Of a stretch of DNA of 64,000 nt, positions 46,177 through 52,660 are shown piece after piece. The number at the start of each line of letters is the position of its first letter. The stretch's first letter is position 1. The DNA lies in NCBI GenBank assembly GCA_963377175.1, contig CAUJNA010001446.1, positions 417,922 through 481,921 of the forward strand. Reading direction: 5' to 3'. This DNA comes from Effrenium voratum (lineage: Eukaryota; Sar; Dinophyceae; Suessiales; Symbiodiniaceae). The notes beneath the pieces were generated by a model, which saw only the letters and a list, made by a program, of their open reading frames with translations, searched no databases and was not told the origin of the DNA. The position numbers were made by a program, and so were the translations under genes.

Positions 46177-48349
46177 GGCTTGGGGGTTTGACTGCGCTTG
46201 TTTGACTATCCCCTGGTCTTCCTTGGTTTGAAGCGCTCGGGTTGGTGCTTTGGATTTGTCCTTTGGCGTCGCCGTTCCGTTCTGAGGAGCACATCAAGGG
46301 GCCTCGTGGCGGCAATGAAAGACTTTGTCCTTCTGGACCTCACTCGTGGTTCCGGCTGGCTATGGCCAAGGCTCACGACCATGGGCCCCCAACCAAATTG
46401 GGTGGCATCGTGTTCTCATTCAGCGCAGCTCGTGCAGGGTAGCTTCTGAAACGACATGCCATATAAAGGCCACATGCCGGCGTTTCCAGCATGGAAGGGT
46501 TGCTTTACACTCGCTTAGTTCCAATGCTTGAGGCTCAGAAACTCCCGGATGGAGCGCTGAAACAAGCTCTAGGTTTGCTTCGCGAGCGATGGCACGAGCG
46601 CTTCCGATGTCCTGCGCATCGTTAATGCAGGGCCCGCCACAGGGGCTGTTATGGCCCTTTAACGTTTGTGTTTCACTAGTTAGGGGTAAAAAGCAGCCCT
46701 TTGCAGAGATGTCACCGATAGGGACAACCCTAAGATGTTGCGAAAAGCGCACCTAGCTGTTGCAAGTATAGCGCTTGCGAGGACCCCCTTGCCTGGGAAC
46801 CACCCGCACTGCGAATGTGAGCATACAATCGAAGCAGCATATTGCTGAAGCTACCAATCTCATCCCGTCTCATCCAGGGATGCAGGTCCGGGCACTTGGC
46901 GACACCATGTCAGGTCAGCGAATGACGCAGGAATTGGCGCAGGGCACAAGACGACGTGTCAGTAGAGACTCACCTTGGGATAGCGGATCGACTCTAGGGG
47001 TCACACTGGGACGAGCTAAGGATCCGAACAAAGGCACGGCTGGGATTCTTGGAGGGCGGGCGCCCAGCGCATGGTTTCTGTGCAAATGGGATTGCTTGCC
47101 ATGGAGCCTGCTTAGGCATGATCTGCGTGTTTGTAAGACAATGAGGCCAGCAAAGCACAATGCAAAACCTCACTGGCGTTGCAGCAAGGGCCAAGCCGGC
47201 TAGATGAATGCCAGTTTGCTGCAAATGTCAGCCCTTCAAAAGGCACTGACCCTTGTTGCCAATGCAAGGGTTCACCTCACCCACATGTCTGAGACGGCTC
47301 AGCTTGACCCAGTTGTTTCATGACAGGCCTTTTAGACAACGTTTTCTTCAACTACCATAAGTGATAGCAGAATGTGCGTTTGTTAATAGCCGCTGGGCAA
47401 CTGCGTGGAAGAGACGGCGACCCATTCGTAGCACCAGGGTGCCAAATTGGGGCCTTTCTTGTTGGACACCTACGTCAGGTAGGTGACCAGCAAGCCAGGT
47501 AGAGCCGCATGTGGCTGTCTTTGAAAGTTTCTGATGCTTTGGATGCGATTGAAACGATCAACGTTTCTGAAGTTTTGGATTGGCAGCTTGGTAACTGGGC
47601 AGACAAACCAGCACGCAAGCAAACAAGCAAACAAACAAGCAAACAAACAAACAAACAAACAATAACTAAAAACAAAAAGCAAAAACACATTAAAACAAAA
47701 ACAATTCCTTGTAAACCAAGCAAGAAGGGCATGCTCAAGCTCGCAAACACGCACGCGCACGCACACACACACACACACCCACAGGCGCCTGAAGCAAGTT
47801 TGAATGGGGTTGTGGAGTGATTGAGACCAAACTCAGTCATTACCATAGGGGAAGCATGACCCCCTTGGTATTGCTCTTGGAAAACCACTCATATAGCAGA
47901 ATACCCCATCTGTAGGTTGCTACCCCGCTTGCCCAGCTCAATGTGAATGAGTTCAAGATGATTGCATGACCTGGACACCAGCAATCCACTCGGGGTCTTC
48001 TCCAAAACGATGTTATTTTTCTTGTTTAGGGTAGACCAAATATGAAGTGGAATCAGAACATGTTTTCTGTGTACCCCAGCTGTGGGGATTGACTCAACAG
48101 AGGTGGATTTTGCTTGGATGTTAGGACTTTAACTTTTTGCCAACTAATGGGTTTTCCATTAAACCACCAAAAATTAAACTTTCAGCAGGGGAGCAGAAAG
48201 CAACGGAGTCAAGGGGAAGCTCGGTGACCCCTCAGGAGCTGCCGGGCATGGGGGATGACGCCACCACCTGCAGCCGCCGGGGACGCTCTCTGCTGAGCCT
48301 TCGTAGCTCCGTGCCGGTGATCCCTGGGGGATTCGGCAGGCGGTCGCGG
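18857..48349 (+). CDS. DHHC-type protein S-acyltransferase (palmitoyltransferase), multi-exon, 3' end not determined
   Basis: Joined exons: 18857-18951 (probable), 20547-20606, 21473-21580, 33995-34033, 38681-38748, 40592-40670, 41513-41542, 41897-41936, 42454-42552, 44314-44340, 44932-45005, 46287-46305, 48189-48349. All joins keep frame; every acceptor is AG|G. The product has the order TM1, TM2, DPGILPR, Cys-rich domain (C-x2-C-x9-HC-x2-C-x2-C-x4-DHHC-x5-C-x4-N-x3-F), TM3, TM4, TTREH (the TTxE motif) and a polar tail, which is the standard DHHC enzyme topology. The enzyme autoacylates on the DHHC cysteine and passes the acyl chain to a target cysteine on the cytosolic face. Start and stop codons are not identified. 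A 12.4-kb intron holds a whole second gene. Exon choice rests on frame and motifs only. Confidence 0.85.
20547..20606 (+). CDS. DHHC gene exon: TM1
   Basis: GAG|GTGTGT acceptor; the frame [18 protein letters not shown] is a membrane helix of the kind seen at TM1 of DHHC enzymes. A GC donor after AGT (20606) gives phase 0 and joins to EVHPLL of the next exon. The frame remains open to a later GT, so the end could be a few codons further on. Confidence 0.65.
21345..21362. repeat. (GT)n microsatellite
   Basis: About nine GT units. Confidence 0.8.
21473..21580 (+). CDS. DHHC gene exon: TM2 and DPG motif
   Basis: CTCCCAG|G acceptor and GAG|GTGCGG donor delimit exactly 36 codons. They encode a hydrophobic helix ([19 protein letters not shown]) directly followed by [10 protein letters not shown], the DPG motif that DHHC enzymes carry just after TM2. 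The next in-frame exon is 12.4 kb away at 33995. Confidence 0.85.
22039..22134 (+). CDS. CmcJ-like gene exon 1 (start codon)
   Basis: ATG at 22039 opens 32 codons ending [11 protein letters not shown], which matches the N-terminal (V)xAxLxF strand of the family. The donor is GAG|GCAGGC (GC type), phase 0. A CAG at 21978-21980 would be a possible spliced-leader acceptor 58 bp upstream. The start was chosen as the only ATG in this frame before the conserved strand. Confidence 0.65.
22039..31261 (+). CDS. CmcJ/NvfI (AsaB-like) family putative oxygenase, 11 exons, about 317 residues
   Basis: Exons: 22039-22134, 22838-22864, 23335-23423, 23936-24080 (or to 24050), 26984-27114, 27612-27723, 27954-28033, 28216-28243, 29573-29632, 29838-29918, 31157-31261. 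They join in frame from ATG to TAG and give 317 (or 307) residues, the usual size of this family. Conserved landmarks in order: NGR (about 37-39), FELV (about 50), VIVFDH, VHGDYT (His139, Asp141), [33 protein letters not shown] (His255), ARESIELR (Arg270). HxD plus distal His is the metal triad expected of Fe(II)/2-oxoglutarate oxygenases and the late Arg a likely co-substrate anchor. Known relatives are cephamycin CmcJ and fungal AsaB/NvfI-type proteins, which tailor secondary metabolites. No signal peptide or TM segment is seen. The whole gene lies in one intron of the DHHC gene. Confidence 0.85.
22448..22615. repeat. 84-bp tandem repeat, two copies
   Basis: AGACAGTCGC...TGGTTG...ATGGAAGATTGACAAGTCAAA and CGTGTCGAGTATGCCGCCCC recur at a distance of 84 bp with few changes. 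The pair lies in the first intron of the CmcJ-like gene. Confidence 0.8.
22838..22864 (+). CDS. CmcJ-like gene exon 2, 27-nt microexon
   Basis: GAG|GTCAGG acceptor and GAG|GACCGG donor (GA type) enclose nine codons, VRIWNGRDE. The family has an I-x-(D/N)-(A/G)-R segment at this place, just before the FELV strand. Both ends are phase 0, matching exons 1 and 3. Confidence 0.6.
23335..23423 (+). CDS. CmcJ-like gene exon 3
   Basis: GCAG|GTTGGC acceptor; encodes [19 protein letters not shown] and [11 protein letters not shown]. This corresponds to the GFELV...(D)(F/W)YD...V family segment. The donor AC|GTTTCT ends in phase 2 and the G that starts exon 4 completes the Thr codon. Confidence 0.8.
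23936..24080 (+). CDS. CmcJ-like gene exon 4
   Basis: GAG|GCTTTA acceptor; encodes [15 protein letters not shown] and [13 protein letters not shown], matching the family's YYPEAExLLxxxxGA..VxxFDHxxR block. Two GC donors fit phase 0: GAA|GCGGGG (24050) and GAG|GCAGGG (24080); the longer is listed. Confidence 0.85.
24122..24226. repeat. introner-like element, copy A (TIR TGGGTCAAAA)
   Basis: About 105 bp start with GGGTATGGGTCAAAA and end with TTTTTGACCCACAG, a terminal inverted repeat of about 11 bp. A homologous copy is at 42576-42673. Copy A begins about 42 bp after the donor of exon 4 of the CmcJ-like gene. Confidence 0.7.
24731..24774. repeat. left half of an interrupted dispersed element
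   Basis: CCCAGTAGTGCCCTTTTACCC followed within these 44 bp by GGGGGAGGGTTCCCCTA matches 31027-31070 almost exactly. Its right half lies 1,166 bp further on at 25941-25996. Confidence 0.75.
24922..25725. repeat. 287-bp tandem repeat, about three copies, with internal hairpin
   Basis: Copies are nearly identical and recur with a 287-bp period (the marker TGCAGACCTTGCCCAAACTC starts at 25001, 25288 and 25575). Each unit contains AAGACTTTATT and its exact reverse complement AATAAAGTCTT around GGGGCCCC; the third copy has a damaged right arm. A (GCTGAT)n-like track varies in length between copies. It lies in the intron between exons 4 and 5 of the CmcJ-like gene. Antisense ORFs ([14 protein letters not shown]) are repeated because the DNA is. 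Confidence 0.9.
25716..25866. repeat. 52-bp tandem repeat
   Basis: AAATGCAAACTCAGTTCCAA and GAAGCTCCAGCAATACTAAATC form a 52-bp unit present twice almost unchanged and once in shortened form, directly after the 287-bp array. Confidence 0.8.
25941..25996. repeat. right half of an interrupted dispersed element
   Basis: ACTAAAATATACTACAGCAA and CCTTATTCCAACCTCTCCAC TGGAGGA match 31070-31128. The left half is at 24731-24774. Confidence 0.7.
26364..26400. repeat. tandem duplication of a 17-bp unit
   Basis: CTCTGGATATAGTTGTC occurs twice in succession. Confidence 0.85.
26735..26965. repeat. CA-rich (ACACAA)n array
   Basis: About 230 bp of ACACAAAC, ACACAC and GCACACAC words. It ends just upstream of exon 5 (26984) of the CmcJ-like gene. 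The 262-codon ORF at 26497-27285 is mostly this repeat read through into a wrong frame of the exon. Confidence 0.85.
26984..27114 (+). CDS. CmcJ-like gene exon 5 (HxD motif)
   Basis: GACAG|GAGGAC acceptor; the frame has strong third-position GC and encodes [20 protein letters not shown], matching the family's (V)HxDY(T)..G..R.R block, with His139 and Asp141 as presumed metal ligands. The preferred donor is AG|GCGCCT (27114, phase 2), which gives AERIEAAM across the join; a GA donor about 20 bp later is an alternative. A longer overlapping ORF is in another frame. Confidence 0.85.
27612..27723 (+). CDS. CmcJ-like gene exon 6 (VNVW motif)
   Basis: CTGAG|G acceptor; encodes [18 protein letters not shown] and [13 protein letters not shown], matching the family's R(F)xxVNVWRPL...PLAxCDxRTxxPED block. 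The donor is GAG|GAATGC (GA type), phase 0. The Arg usual after NVW is Val here. Confidence 0.85.
27954..28033 (+). CDS. CmcJ-like gene exon 7 (GEIYH motif)
   Basis: GGAG|GACGTG acceptor; encodes [18 protein letters not shown] and GLRAAERQ, the family's DLV...xxYxDRxGE(I/T)Y segment. The donor is AAAG|GCACCC (GC type), phase 2. Confidence 0.8.
28080..28180. repeat. nested short inverted and direct repeats in a 182-bp intron
   Basis: CCCTCCCAA pairs with TTGGGAGGG, and GAAGTTAAA with TTTAACTTC; TTACCCTTCAACTTG is present twice. All lie in the intron between exons 7 and 8. Confidence 0.65.
28216..28243 (+). CDS. CmcJ-like gene exon 8, 28-nt microexon
   Basis: CCCAG|GATGGA acceptor and GAT|GTGTAT donor enclose MDWYLFGMD. 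The WYLF tetrapeptide takes the place of the family's WYYFP. As spliced, about three residues of the usual (T)PDE spacer before VLVFK are missing, so either the protein is shorter here or the boundary lies elsewhere. Confidence 0.55.
29573..29632 (+). CDS. CmcJ-like gene exon 9 (distal His)
   Basis: CTGAG|GTGCTG acceptor; encodes [20 protein letters not shown], matching E-(V)LLFKxYDS...R(F)xxH in the family. His255 is the presumed third metal ligand. The donor is TCC|GCGTCC (GC type), phase 0. Confidence 0.85.
29746..29825. repeat. imperfect duplication around GGGCGCCTTTTGG
   Basis: GGAAAACAGGGCGCCTTTTGG...TTGTCC and AGAAAAACGGGCGCCTTTGG...TTTGTCC occur about 55 bp apart in the intron just before exon 10. 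Confidence 0.5.
29838..29918 (+). CDS. CmcJ-like gene exon 10 (RESIELR motif)
   Basis: CTGAG|GCTTTT acceptor; encodes [18 protein letters not shown] followed by LRCIVFFSE. Joined to exon 9 it gives HSAFVDP, matching HxAFDDP, then RESIEVR and a hydrophobic strand, the last conserved block of the family. The donor is GAG|GCGCGG (GC type), phase 0. Confidence 0.9.
31027..31128. repeat. dispersed element, uninterrupted copy
   Basis: About 100 bp that match 24731-24774 and 25941-25996 joined directly. It lies 28 bp upstream of the last exon of the CmcJ-like gene. Confidence 0.75.
31157..31261 (+). CDS. CmcJ-like gene exon 11 (stop codon)
   Basis: GGCCAG|GTGCCC acceptor; encodes [16 protein letters not shown] and [18 protein letters not shown] before TAG at 31259-31261. 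Phase 0 fits exon 10. The tail lies beyond the conserved domain, so this exon rests on frame, base composition and splice site rather than on homology. Confidence 0.65.
   Translation: MPEDFGAQFVPPHLDPSSPDHDLTAPKLGDGLGG
31318..31435. repeat. dispersed repeat, copy 1 of 2
   Basis: GGGGTCTTCTCCAAAACGAT followed by TTATTT and, further on, (G)TGTGTNCNCCAG(T/C)TGTGGG is shared with 47991-48105. This copy starts 57 bp after the stop codon of the CmcJ-like gene. Confidence 0.6.
32630..32720. repeat. (CA)n / ACACAG microsatellite
   Basis: ACACAGACACACAG words with a pure (CA)n core; flanked by CACACCCACACCGACAGCC. Confidence 0.8.
33027..33345. repeat. CA-rich array with (ACAGACAC)n and (GACA)n blocks
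   Basis: About 320 bp of GACACAGACA, CAGACAGACA and CACACACA words. ORFs on both strands are repeat translations. Confidence 0.85.
33995..34033 (+). CDS. DHHC gene exon: linker after the DPG motif
   Basis: CGTCAG|GTGATC acceptor; 13 codons, [13 protein letters not shown], then GC donor GAG|GCGCAG, phase 0. It joins to RRE of exon 21473-21580 as [15 protein letters not shown]. It is assigned to the gene from phase and because the frame fits the linker between TM2 and the Cys-rich domain; the motif itself is not diagnostic. The open frame continues to TAA at 34076. Confidence 0.55.
35043..37450. repeat. 2.4-kb CA-rich satellite with higher-order structure
   Basis: The whole tract is built from CA, GACACA, CACACC and ATCACA words. 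A marker (C)AAGCACAAACACACAGACAC recurs about ten times, mostly 126-163 bp apart, and the variant with CTCAAGCAC recurs at 36104 and 36678 with a closely matching 250-bp context, a 574-bp higher-order period. The first 650 bp are CACACC-rich and a GACGCA block sits near 35680-35745. It lies in a DHHC intron. ORFs up to 837 codons exist in every frame because the words contain no stop codon. Confidence 0.95.
38681..38748 (+). CDS. DHHC gene exon: pre-CRD linker
   Basis: CTCAAG|GTGGAA acceptor; encodes [18 protein letters not shown] and SQGY and ends AG|GCGCAA (GC donor, phase 2). Joined to the next exon it reads SQGYRWCTTC, placing a short linker right before the first Cys of the Cys-rich domain. 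Confidence 0.7.
39108..39172. repeat. (GT)n microsatellite
   Basis: About 30 GT units with single C interruptions. Confidence 0.9.
40592..40670 (+). CDS. DHHC gene exon: Cys-rich domain
   Basis: TTGAG|G acceptor; encodes [16 protein letters not shown] and [10 protein letters not shown], the C-x2-C-x9-HC-x2-C-x2-C zinc-binding half of the domain. The donor is TTC|GAACCC (GA type), phase 0, so the next exon starts exactly with Asp of DHHC. The ORF that continues past 40670 is intron. Confidence 0.92.
41440..41462. repeat. (GT)n microsatellite upstream of the DHHC microexon
   Basis: About ten GT units lie 50 bp before the acceptor at 41511-41512. Confidence 0.8.
41513..41542 (+). CDS. DHHC gene exon: catalytic motif, 30-nt microexon
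   Basis: CTCAAG|GACCAC acceptor and TGT|GCCGCC donor (GC type) enclose ten codons, [10 protein letters not shown]. This holds the catalytic Asp-His-His-Cys and the following Cys of the zinc-binding set. Both ends are phase 0. The following exon supplies VGQRNY, as the family requires after this Cys. Confidence 0.92.
41897..41936 (+). CDS. DHHC gene exon: NxxF segment
   Basis: GGCAG|GTGGGT acceptor; 40 nt encode [13 protein letters not shown] plus one base. It has the conserved N and F spacing at the start of TM3. The donor is A|GCTGCG (GC type, phase 1). Reading on past 41936 gives a short run that then leaves the family pattern. Confidence 0.88.
42454..42552 (+). CDS. DHHC gene exon: TM3
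   Basis: TTGAG|GCTCTG acceptor; encodes [19 protein letters not shown] followed by [13 protein letters not shown]. The preferred donor is C|GTTGGT (phase 1), which joins in frame to the TM4 exons. A GT at 42579 gives a phase that the next exon cannot use. The ORFs reported here are in other frames. Confidence 0.8.
42576..42673. repeat. introner-like element, copy B (TIR TGGGTCAAAA)
   Basis: GGGTATGGGTCAAAAGAAACC to CATTTTTGACCCACAG, homologous to 24122-24226, including the internal CAGGTTTT-AGCC and TTCCAT-TTA-CAGG-TTCC words. It starts 24 bp after the TM3 exon donor. Confidence 0.7.
42680..42785. repeat. CA repeat followed by a 10-bp tandem repeat (CACACAGGCA)n
   Basis: The decamer CACACAGGCA is repeated about six times at 42726-42776, after a short (CA)n tract. 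Confidence 0.9.
43850..43868. repeat. AT microsatellite
   Basis: Short (TA)n tract in a DHHC intron. Confidence 0.7.
44103..44134. repeat. (GA)n microsatellite
   Basis: About 15 GA units. Confidence 0.9.
44314..44340 (+). CDS. DHHC gene exon: first part of TM4, 27-nt microexon
   Basis: GCGAG|GCATCT acceptor and CAG|GAGGCA donor (GA type) enclose ILITLAAA plus split codons at both ends. It fits in phase between the TM3 exon and 44932, and supplies the hydrophobic start of TM4. Confidence 0.6.
44932..45005 (+). CDS. DHHC gene exon: TM4 and TT of the TTxE motif
   Basis: TTCCAG|GTACTG acceptor; encodes [18 protein letters not shown] and SGITTR, the family pattern (L)xxxH(L)xLxxxxxTT. The donor is AGG|GCAGCT (GC type), phase 0. 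Confidence 0.88.
46141..46174. repeat. (CA)n microsatellite
   Basis: About 16 CA units in a DHHC intron. Confidence 0.9.
46287..46305 (+). CDS. DHHC gene exon: EHIKG, 19-nt microexon
   Basis: TCTGAG|GAGCAC acceptor; encodes EHIKGP plus one base, so that the join to 44932-45005 reads GITTREHIKG, a complete TTxE motif. The GT donor after CCTC (46305) gives phase 1, as the next exon needs. A GC donor three bases earlier is possible but would not fit. Confidence 0.6.
47600..47690. repeat. (CAAA)n microsatellite
   Basis: AAGCAAACAAGCAAACAAAC and similar tetranucleotide runs. Confidence 0.9.
47991..48105. repeat. dispersed repeat, copy 2 of 2
   Basis: Shares GGGGTCTTCTCCAAAACGAT and downstream words with 31318-31435. 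This copy lies in the intron just upstream of the DHHC exon at 48189. Confidence 0.6.
48189..48349 (+). CDS. DHHC gene exon: polar C-terminal region (probable)
   Basis: GCAG|GGGAGC acceptor and CGG|GTTTGT donor. The frame, starting with two bases of a split codon, encodes [18 protein letters not shown], then [18 protein letters not shown] and ends FGRRSR. Third positions are GC-rich and the phase fits the preceding microexon. It is placed in the DHHC gene by phase and position; sequences after TTxE are poorly conserved in this family. Confidence 0.55.
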
Positions 48350-49410
48350 GTTTGTCTGAGGGGCTGGGTTGTGGGCTGGGGGCTTTTGGAAGTTCCCTTT
48401 AAAACCAACTGCCAAACACCAACCTGCCCTTTTGGCTTTGGCCCTCAAAGGTAGCCTGAGAAAAGCACAACCAAGTAAGCCATAATTTCAGTTGCTCCTG
48501 AACGGAAGTCAAGAGGGCATCTGTGTTGTTCTTGTTCAGCTCCCAGCTTAGGACACCCCCCTCCGTTTGCTTCTCAGACCTCACCAGCCACAAGCTCGGC
48601 ACTTTTTTGAAGGGAAACCAAGCGCTCGTAGCACACGTCATGAAGGACCCTCGATTCTTAGACCCCCCCCCCACATGGCACCTGGCAGGTGCCTGCAACA
48701 GATGCGTTGAGACGCGCATGGGGTGAATTGCCTTCAATATGTTTTGTGATTTTGTGTGTGGGTTCAGCACCGGTTCAGCAATTTCAAAGAGCACCAGCAC
48801 CAGGAAGTTCACACTGGTTTTTGCTCCTAGACAGCTAGTGGATGCAGCAGGACTTGGACTTGGCGAGCTCCTCATGGAAACAGGTCTCGTTGTCAAGTGA
48901 ATCAACGCCCCTGGTCCATTAATGCCTAGGGCAACTAACCAACTCAATCCGTGTTCATTTGGGGCCATGGAGGTAGGGCATTCAGTTGAGATGTTCGCTG
49001 GCCATCGCAGCTCGCATATGAAGAGCCCCCCCCCTGCTTGATTGTTACTTGTCGGGATGATGTGAGCAAGTGTCTGTTCTTCCATTACGAAGTCCTGATG
49101 CAGGAATGCTTCGCCCAATTCAGGCAGCGGAACGGTCATGAACCACTGGGCAACAAGCGTTTGTTCAAAGGTTGGAGCCTGTAGATGGACATGCTCAAAA
49201 GGTCCGCTGGCACCTGGCGCAGACGGACGGGGTGTGTACCTCAAGTGATTGCTGTGTGGCAGGAAAGTCCCTAGGGTCATCACATGATGAGTGGTTCGCG
49301 GCCATGATGCTGAACTCATGCTGAACTCATGCCGAACAGTGGCCACACTCCCGATGCTTTCCAACCCCCTAAGCACTAGTCGATTTCTGGAATGTTTGAT
49401 CATATATGTT

Positions 49411-49440
49411 ACATGTATATATATATATACAAATATGTAT
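49411..49440. repeat. AT microsatellite
   Basis: (TA)n tract. Confidence 0.8.
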
Positions 49441-52400
49441 GTGTAGATGTATGCAGATTCATACTTGGCACCCTGCCTTGCTCGTGGATTTGAAGTCTTT
49501 TGCCAGCGGCCACAAACGGCCAGGCGCCCACGCCTGCCAGACCCCGGCCGCGTCACCTTGCAGGTCTAATTCAGGCCATGGGGGATGGGTACGGCAGGGG
49601 CATCGTTGGCTCGCAGAGCCGGGCCTTTGAAAATGTGAACTGCAGATGCATATCCCTCTGGTTGATCAATAAGGGGTGTCCCCTTGTAAGAGGCAAACTA
49701 TCATGTTTGAGGAAACGCCCCCTGTTAATCCGCAGTGTTTATTGAGTTGGGTCCAACATTTGCCATTTATACAGCAGGCAGAAGGTCACTAGCTGGCCAA
49801 TACGGTCAGCTCAAGTAAACCAGTGTTGCGGGCCGGGAAGCCAAGAACTGTGGAGGCAAATCCTTTCATGTAGCCACAAGCGATGCGGATTAGTTAGTGA
49901 TCAATAATCTTCCAGGCTGCGCAGTTAACATACTCACGAAGCATGCTGACGGCAAAGGCCGGGGAGGGGAGGTCCCGGGAGACTTCAAACTGCTTGTGCC
50001 TGTGTGGCTTTCGCTAATTGAGATCCTGCAGCAGCCCACCCCCACAGCATCACACGTAAAACTGCGACTCATGCATTTGGCGCGACCAGTCGTGATGGCT
50101 GGCACAGCCTTGCCTGTGACGCCGTGTGTTTTGTAGAGGATGTCTTGTTCCCAGTTCCATATTTTTGTTTTCGCACGCAACTTGTAGGTGGTGGGGAGAG
50201 GGACAGTATGTTTGATCATAAGCACCGCGCCACGCGCGTGGAAGGATGCGGAAGGTTTTGCGGATTGGATTTCTTTTGCGGAAGTTTTGTGGTTTGATGT
50301 TGACAGCTTCAGTTTACGAACAGCCCTCTTTCTGCACCAATCTTCGCGGAAGCCAAGCTTGCAAGGTGCGTGCTGCAGAAAGGCGCCGAAGCAAACAATG
50401 AAACATACTTACCACAGAAGCCTGCGGAAGGATCCCTCTTGGCCCCGCGATAAGGATGGGGAAGGGTACGGAAGCTTGGATAATGTCCAATCAAGTTGAG
50501 GAGGGCAAGCACCAACGCTCAGTTGGTGTCTTGTGCATTGGGCGGATCTATGTGGCAGGGGGCATTGGGGCGGTTTGCACTCATTGGGAGGGCGAATGAC
50601 ATCGACATGCGCAGCACAACCAAGAAGCTGTTGCAGGAGCCAACTATGCGATAATGCTCACTTTCAGTGTCAAGTCCATACCATCCTTGTGGTTGGGCTG
50701 CCTTTACCATGATTTCGTGAGTGACCAGGCGAGAGCTCGCAGCGCTTGGAATTTTATTCAGAGATCTTGCCAGCTTGTTCGAGTCGTTTCTTTCGTGCGG
50801 CTTGTTGAGGATGGGGAAAGGAGCGCGAGAAAACTACGCACACTGCTGCTGCATCAACAGCATCAGTTTAGGGGCTACAGCCAGTCCAACTTCAAGCGTC
50901 AGGTGTAGTTAGTTTGCTTTGTTTCTGTTTATTTGTGAGGGTGCGTTTTGATTTTGAGAGCGATTGCTTCGCTTGTAATGAGCTTCCGTTGGTGAGTGTG
51001 TTGCTGAGGGCATCCTTCCACAAATTGGTGCTTAAGTTGAGTTTAGGATTTGAACCCCTGGTGTTGTTTACCCCCCCCCCCCACCTCCCACCCCCAAGCT
51101 TCGGTGCAGCCATCGACTGGCGCCAGGAGAGACGTGCAGCAAGCGGTTGAGAGCTGACATCGCAGAAAGGCCAAAAGCACAACATTGAAACCCGCAGGCA
51201 GCTTGCACGAATAGCAACCCGCATTAGAGGATCAGACCATGGTCCCCTCAAGGGCAGTCCAAGGGTAGCGAGTTGTTCCTAGCCATTAAGGTTGGCAATA
51301 GGCAAGCCTATGGCCCACTTGAACCATTCATTGAGGGCATAAGGCAAGGTTGAAGTGTGGTTGCTCAGCTTGGTTCAGCCTATGTGCCGGACCGGTCAAT
51401 GATAATCATGAGAAGCCAGGGGCGTTGAACAGACGCCCCGGTTCTGATGAGGTGTAGGTAGATATGCCTGCTCGGCAGCTGAAAGCTGCTGGACAAACGG
51501 CACTGGATCAAAACAGAAGCTTCTTAATGAAAATGTCGCTGCGCAACATGACTTGGCCCAAGGGCCTGCGAGGGAAGGCGTTCTCGGACCACAATCCGAG
51601 CAGCGTATGCGCGTACCTGTCGGCAACCATATGATTTGCACAAGAGATGTTTGGGATCATGGAGAGGATGTGAAACGAGACTGGGGACATGCCATAGGTG
51701 AGCTTTGGTAACTGCTATTAAAATGACGAATTTTGAGCGGCAATAAGTTGCGCAAACGTGTGATGGGGCACCTAGTAGGAGTTTCAGTGTTGGGGTAAAA
51801 ATATCACTGCTGAAGTTCAAAGTCATGTATTAGATGGCGTTTCTTGTCAGTTTGCATCGGGCTTGTTGGGCTCGAGGTTCAGATATTGGCTTGGCGGTCA
51901 GCCAGGCAGGCCCCGTTCACAAGCTGCCCAAAGCAACTATTCATGTTGGGCTCATGTTCCCAGAGCTCACGTCCGGAAACTTGCAGATGGGTTATGAGCG
52001 GAGCACGAGGCCTTGCGTGGAACTGGCCGGGGTTGCCCACTGCCGTCTAGGCGCAGCATGTTTCACTGTTCGAGCTGTGAGGAACGGATGGCTTGCTGGT
52101 TTGCAAGAGAATCAGCTGGTTGGGGGGGGCCCTGCCAGATGGGAACTCACACAACCGGATCACCTGCAGTTTGAGCACACCAGGGCTAGCTTAGCTGCCG
52201 GGGCAGCACAAGGCAGCCCTTCTCTTCAGAATCCTGCAGTTCCGTTCCTTGCTATGACAGGCAGCTTGAAGGACGATGCCTGACACTGCATTTTTGCGGG
52301 GGCAAGTACCATGCCCAAGTCCAGCCCAAGAGAGGCACAAATCGGCGAAAAGAGTGGCGCGGCATCTTCTGAGGGAGTTGCTACTTAAGATTTGCTTATA

Positions 52401-52569
52401 GCTTAATTATTATGCAGCCGGCTGCCGACTTGTTAGAATTGATGCCTTTGCGTTGGAGTAGCTGGATTTGTGCGCATCTTTCCGTGCACTGGCAATCTGG
52501 ACCTGTGGTTACACTGGAGTTCGTTTAAGGCATGCGACAGCCCGAAGCTAGTTCTGTGTGTTTCTGTCT

Positions 52570-52660
52570 TTCTCTCCCCTCTCTCTCTCTTTCTCTCTTT
52601 GTTTCTTTCTCTATTCCTTCTCTGTCTTGTTTTTTGCTCCTTCTTAGTCCGGCCATTTGC
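52570..52660. repeat. pyrimidine-rich (CTTT)n / (TC)n tract
   Basis: TCTCTCTCTTTCTCTCTTTG and TTTCTTTCTC words make a 90-bp polypyrimidine run on the + strand. Confidence 0.8.

Noticed and set aside
48399..49556. 385-codon antisense ORF
   Set aside because: It includes a translated AT microsatellite (YIYTYIFVYIYI), has no motif, and runs against the strand of every supported exon. Its length is unusual, so I note it, but I see no positive evidence.
51834..52283. 149-codon + strand ORF
   Set aside because: No recognisable domain, ordinary third-position composition and several out-of-frame competitors; too weak to call.
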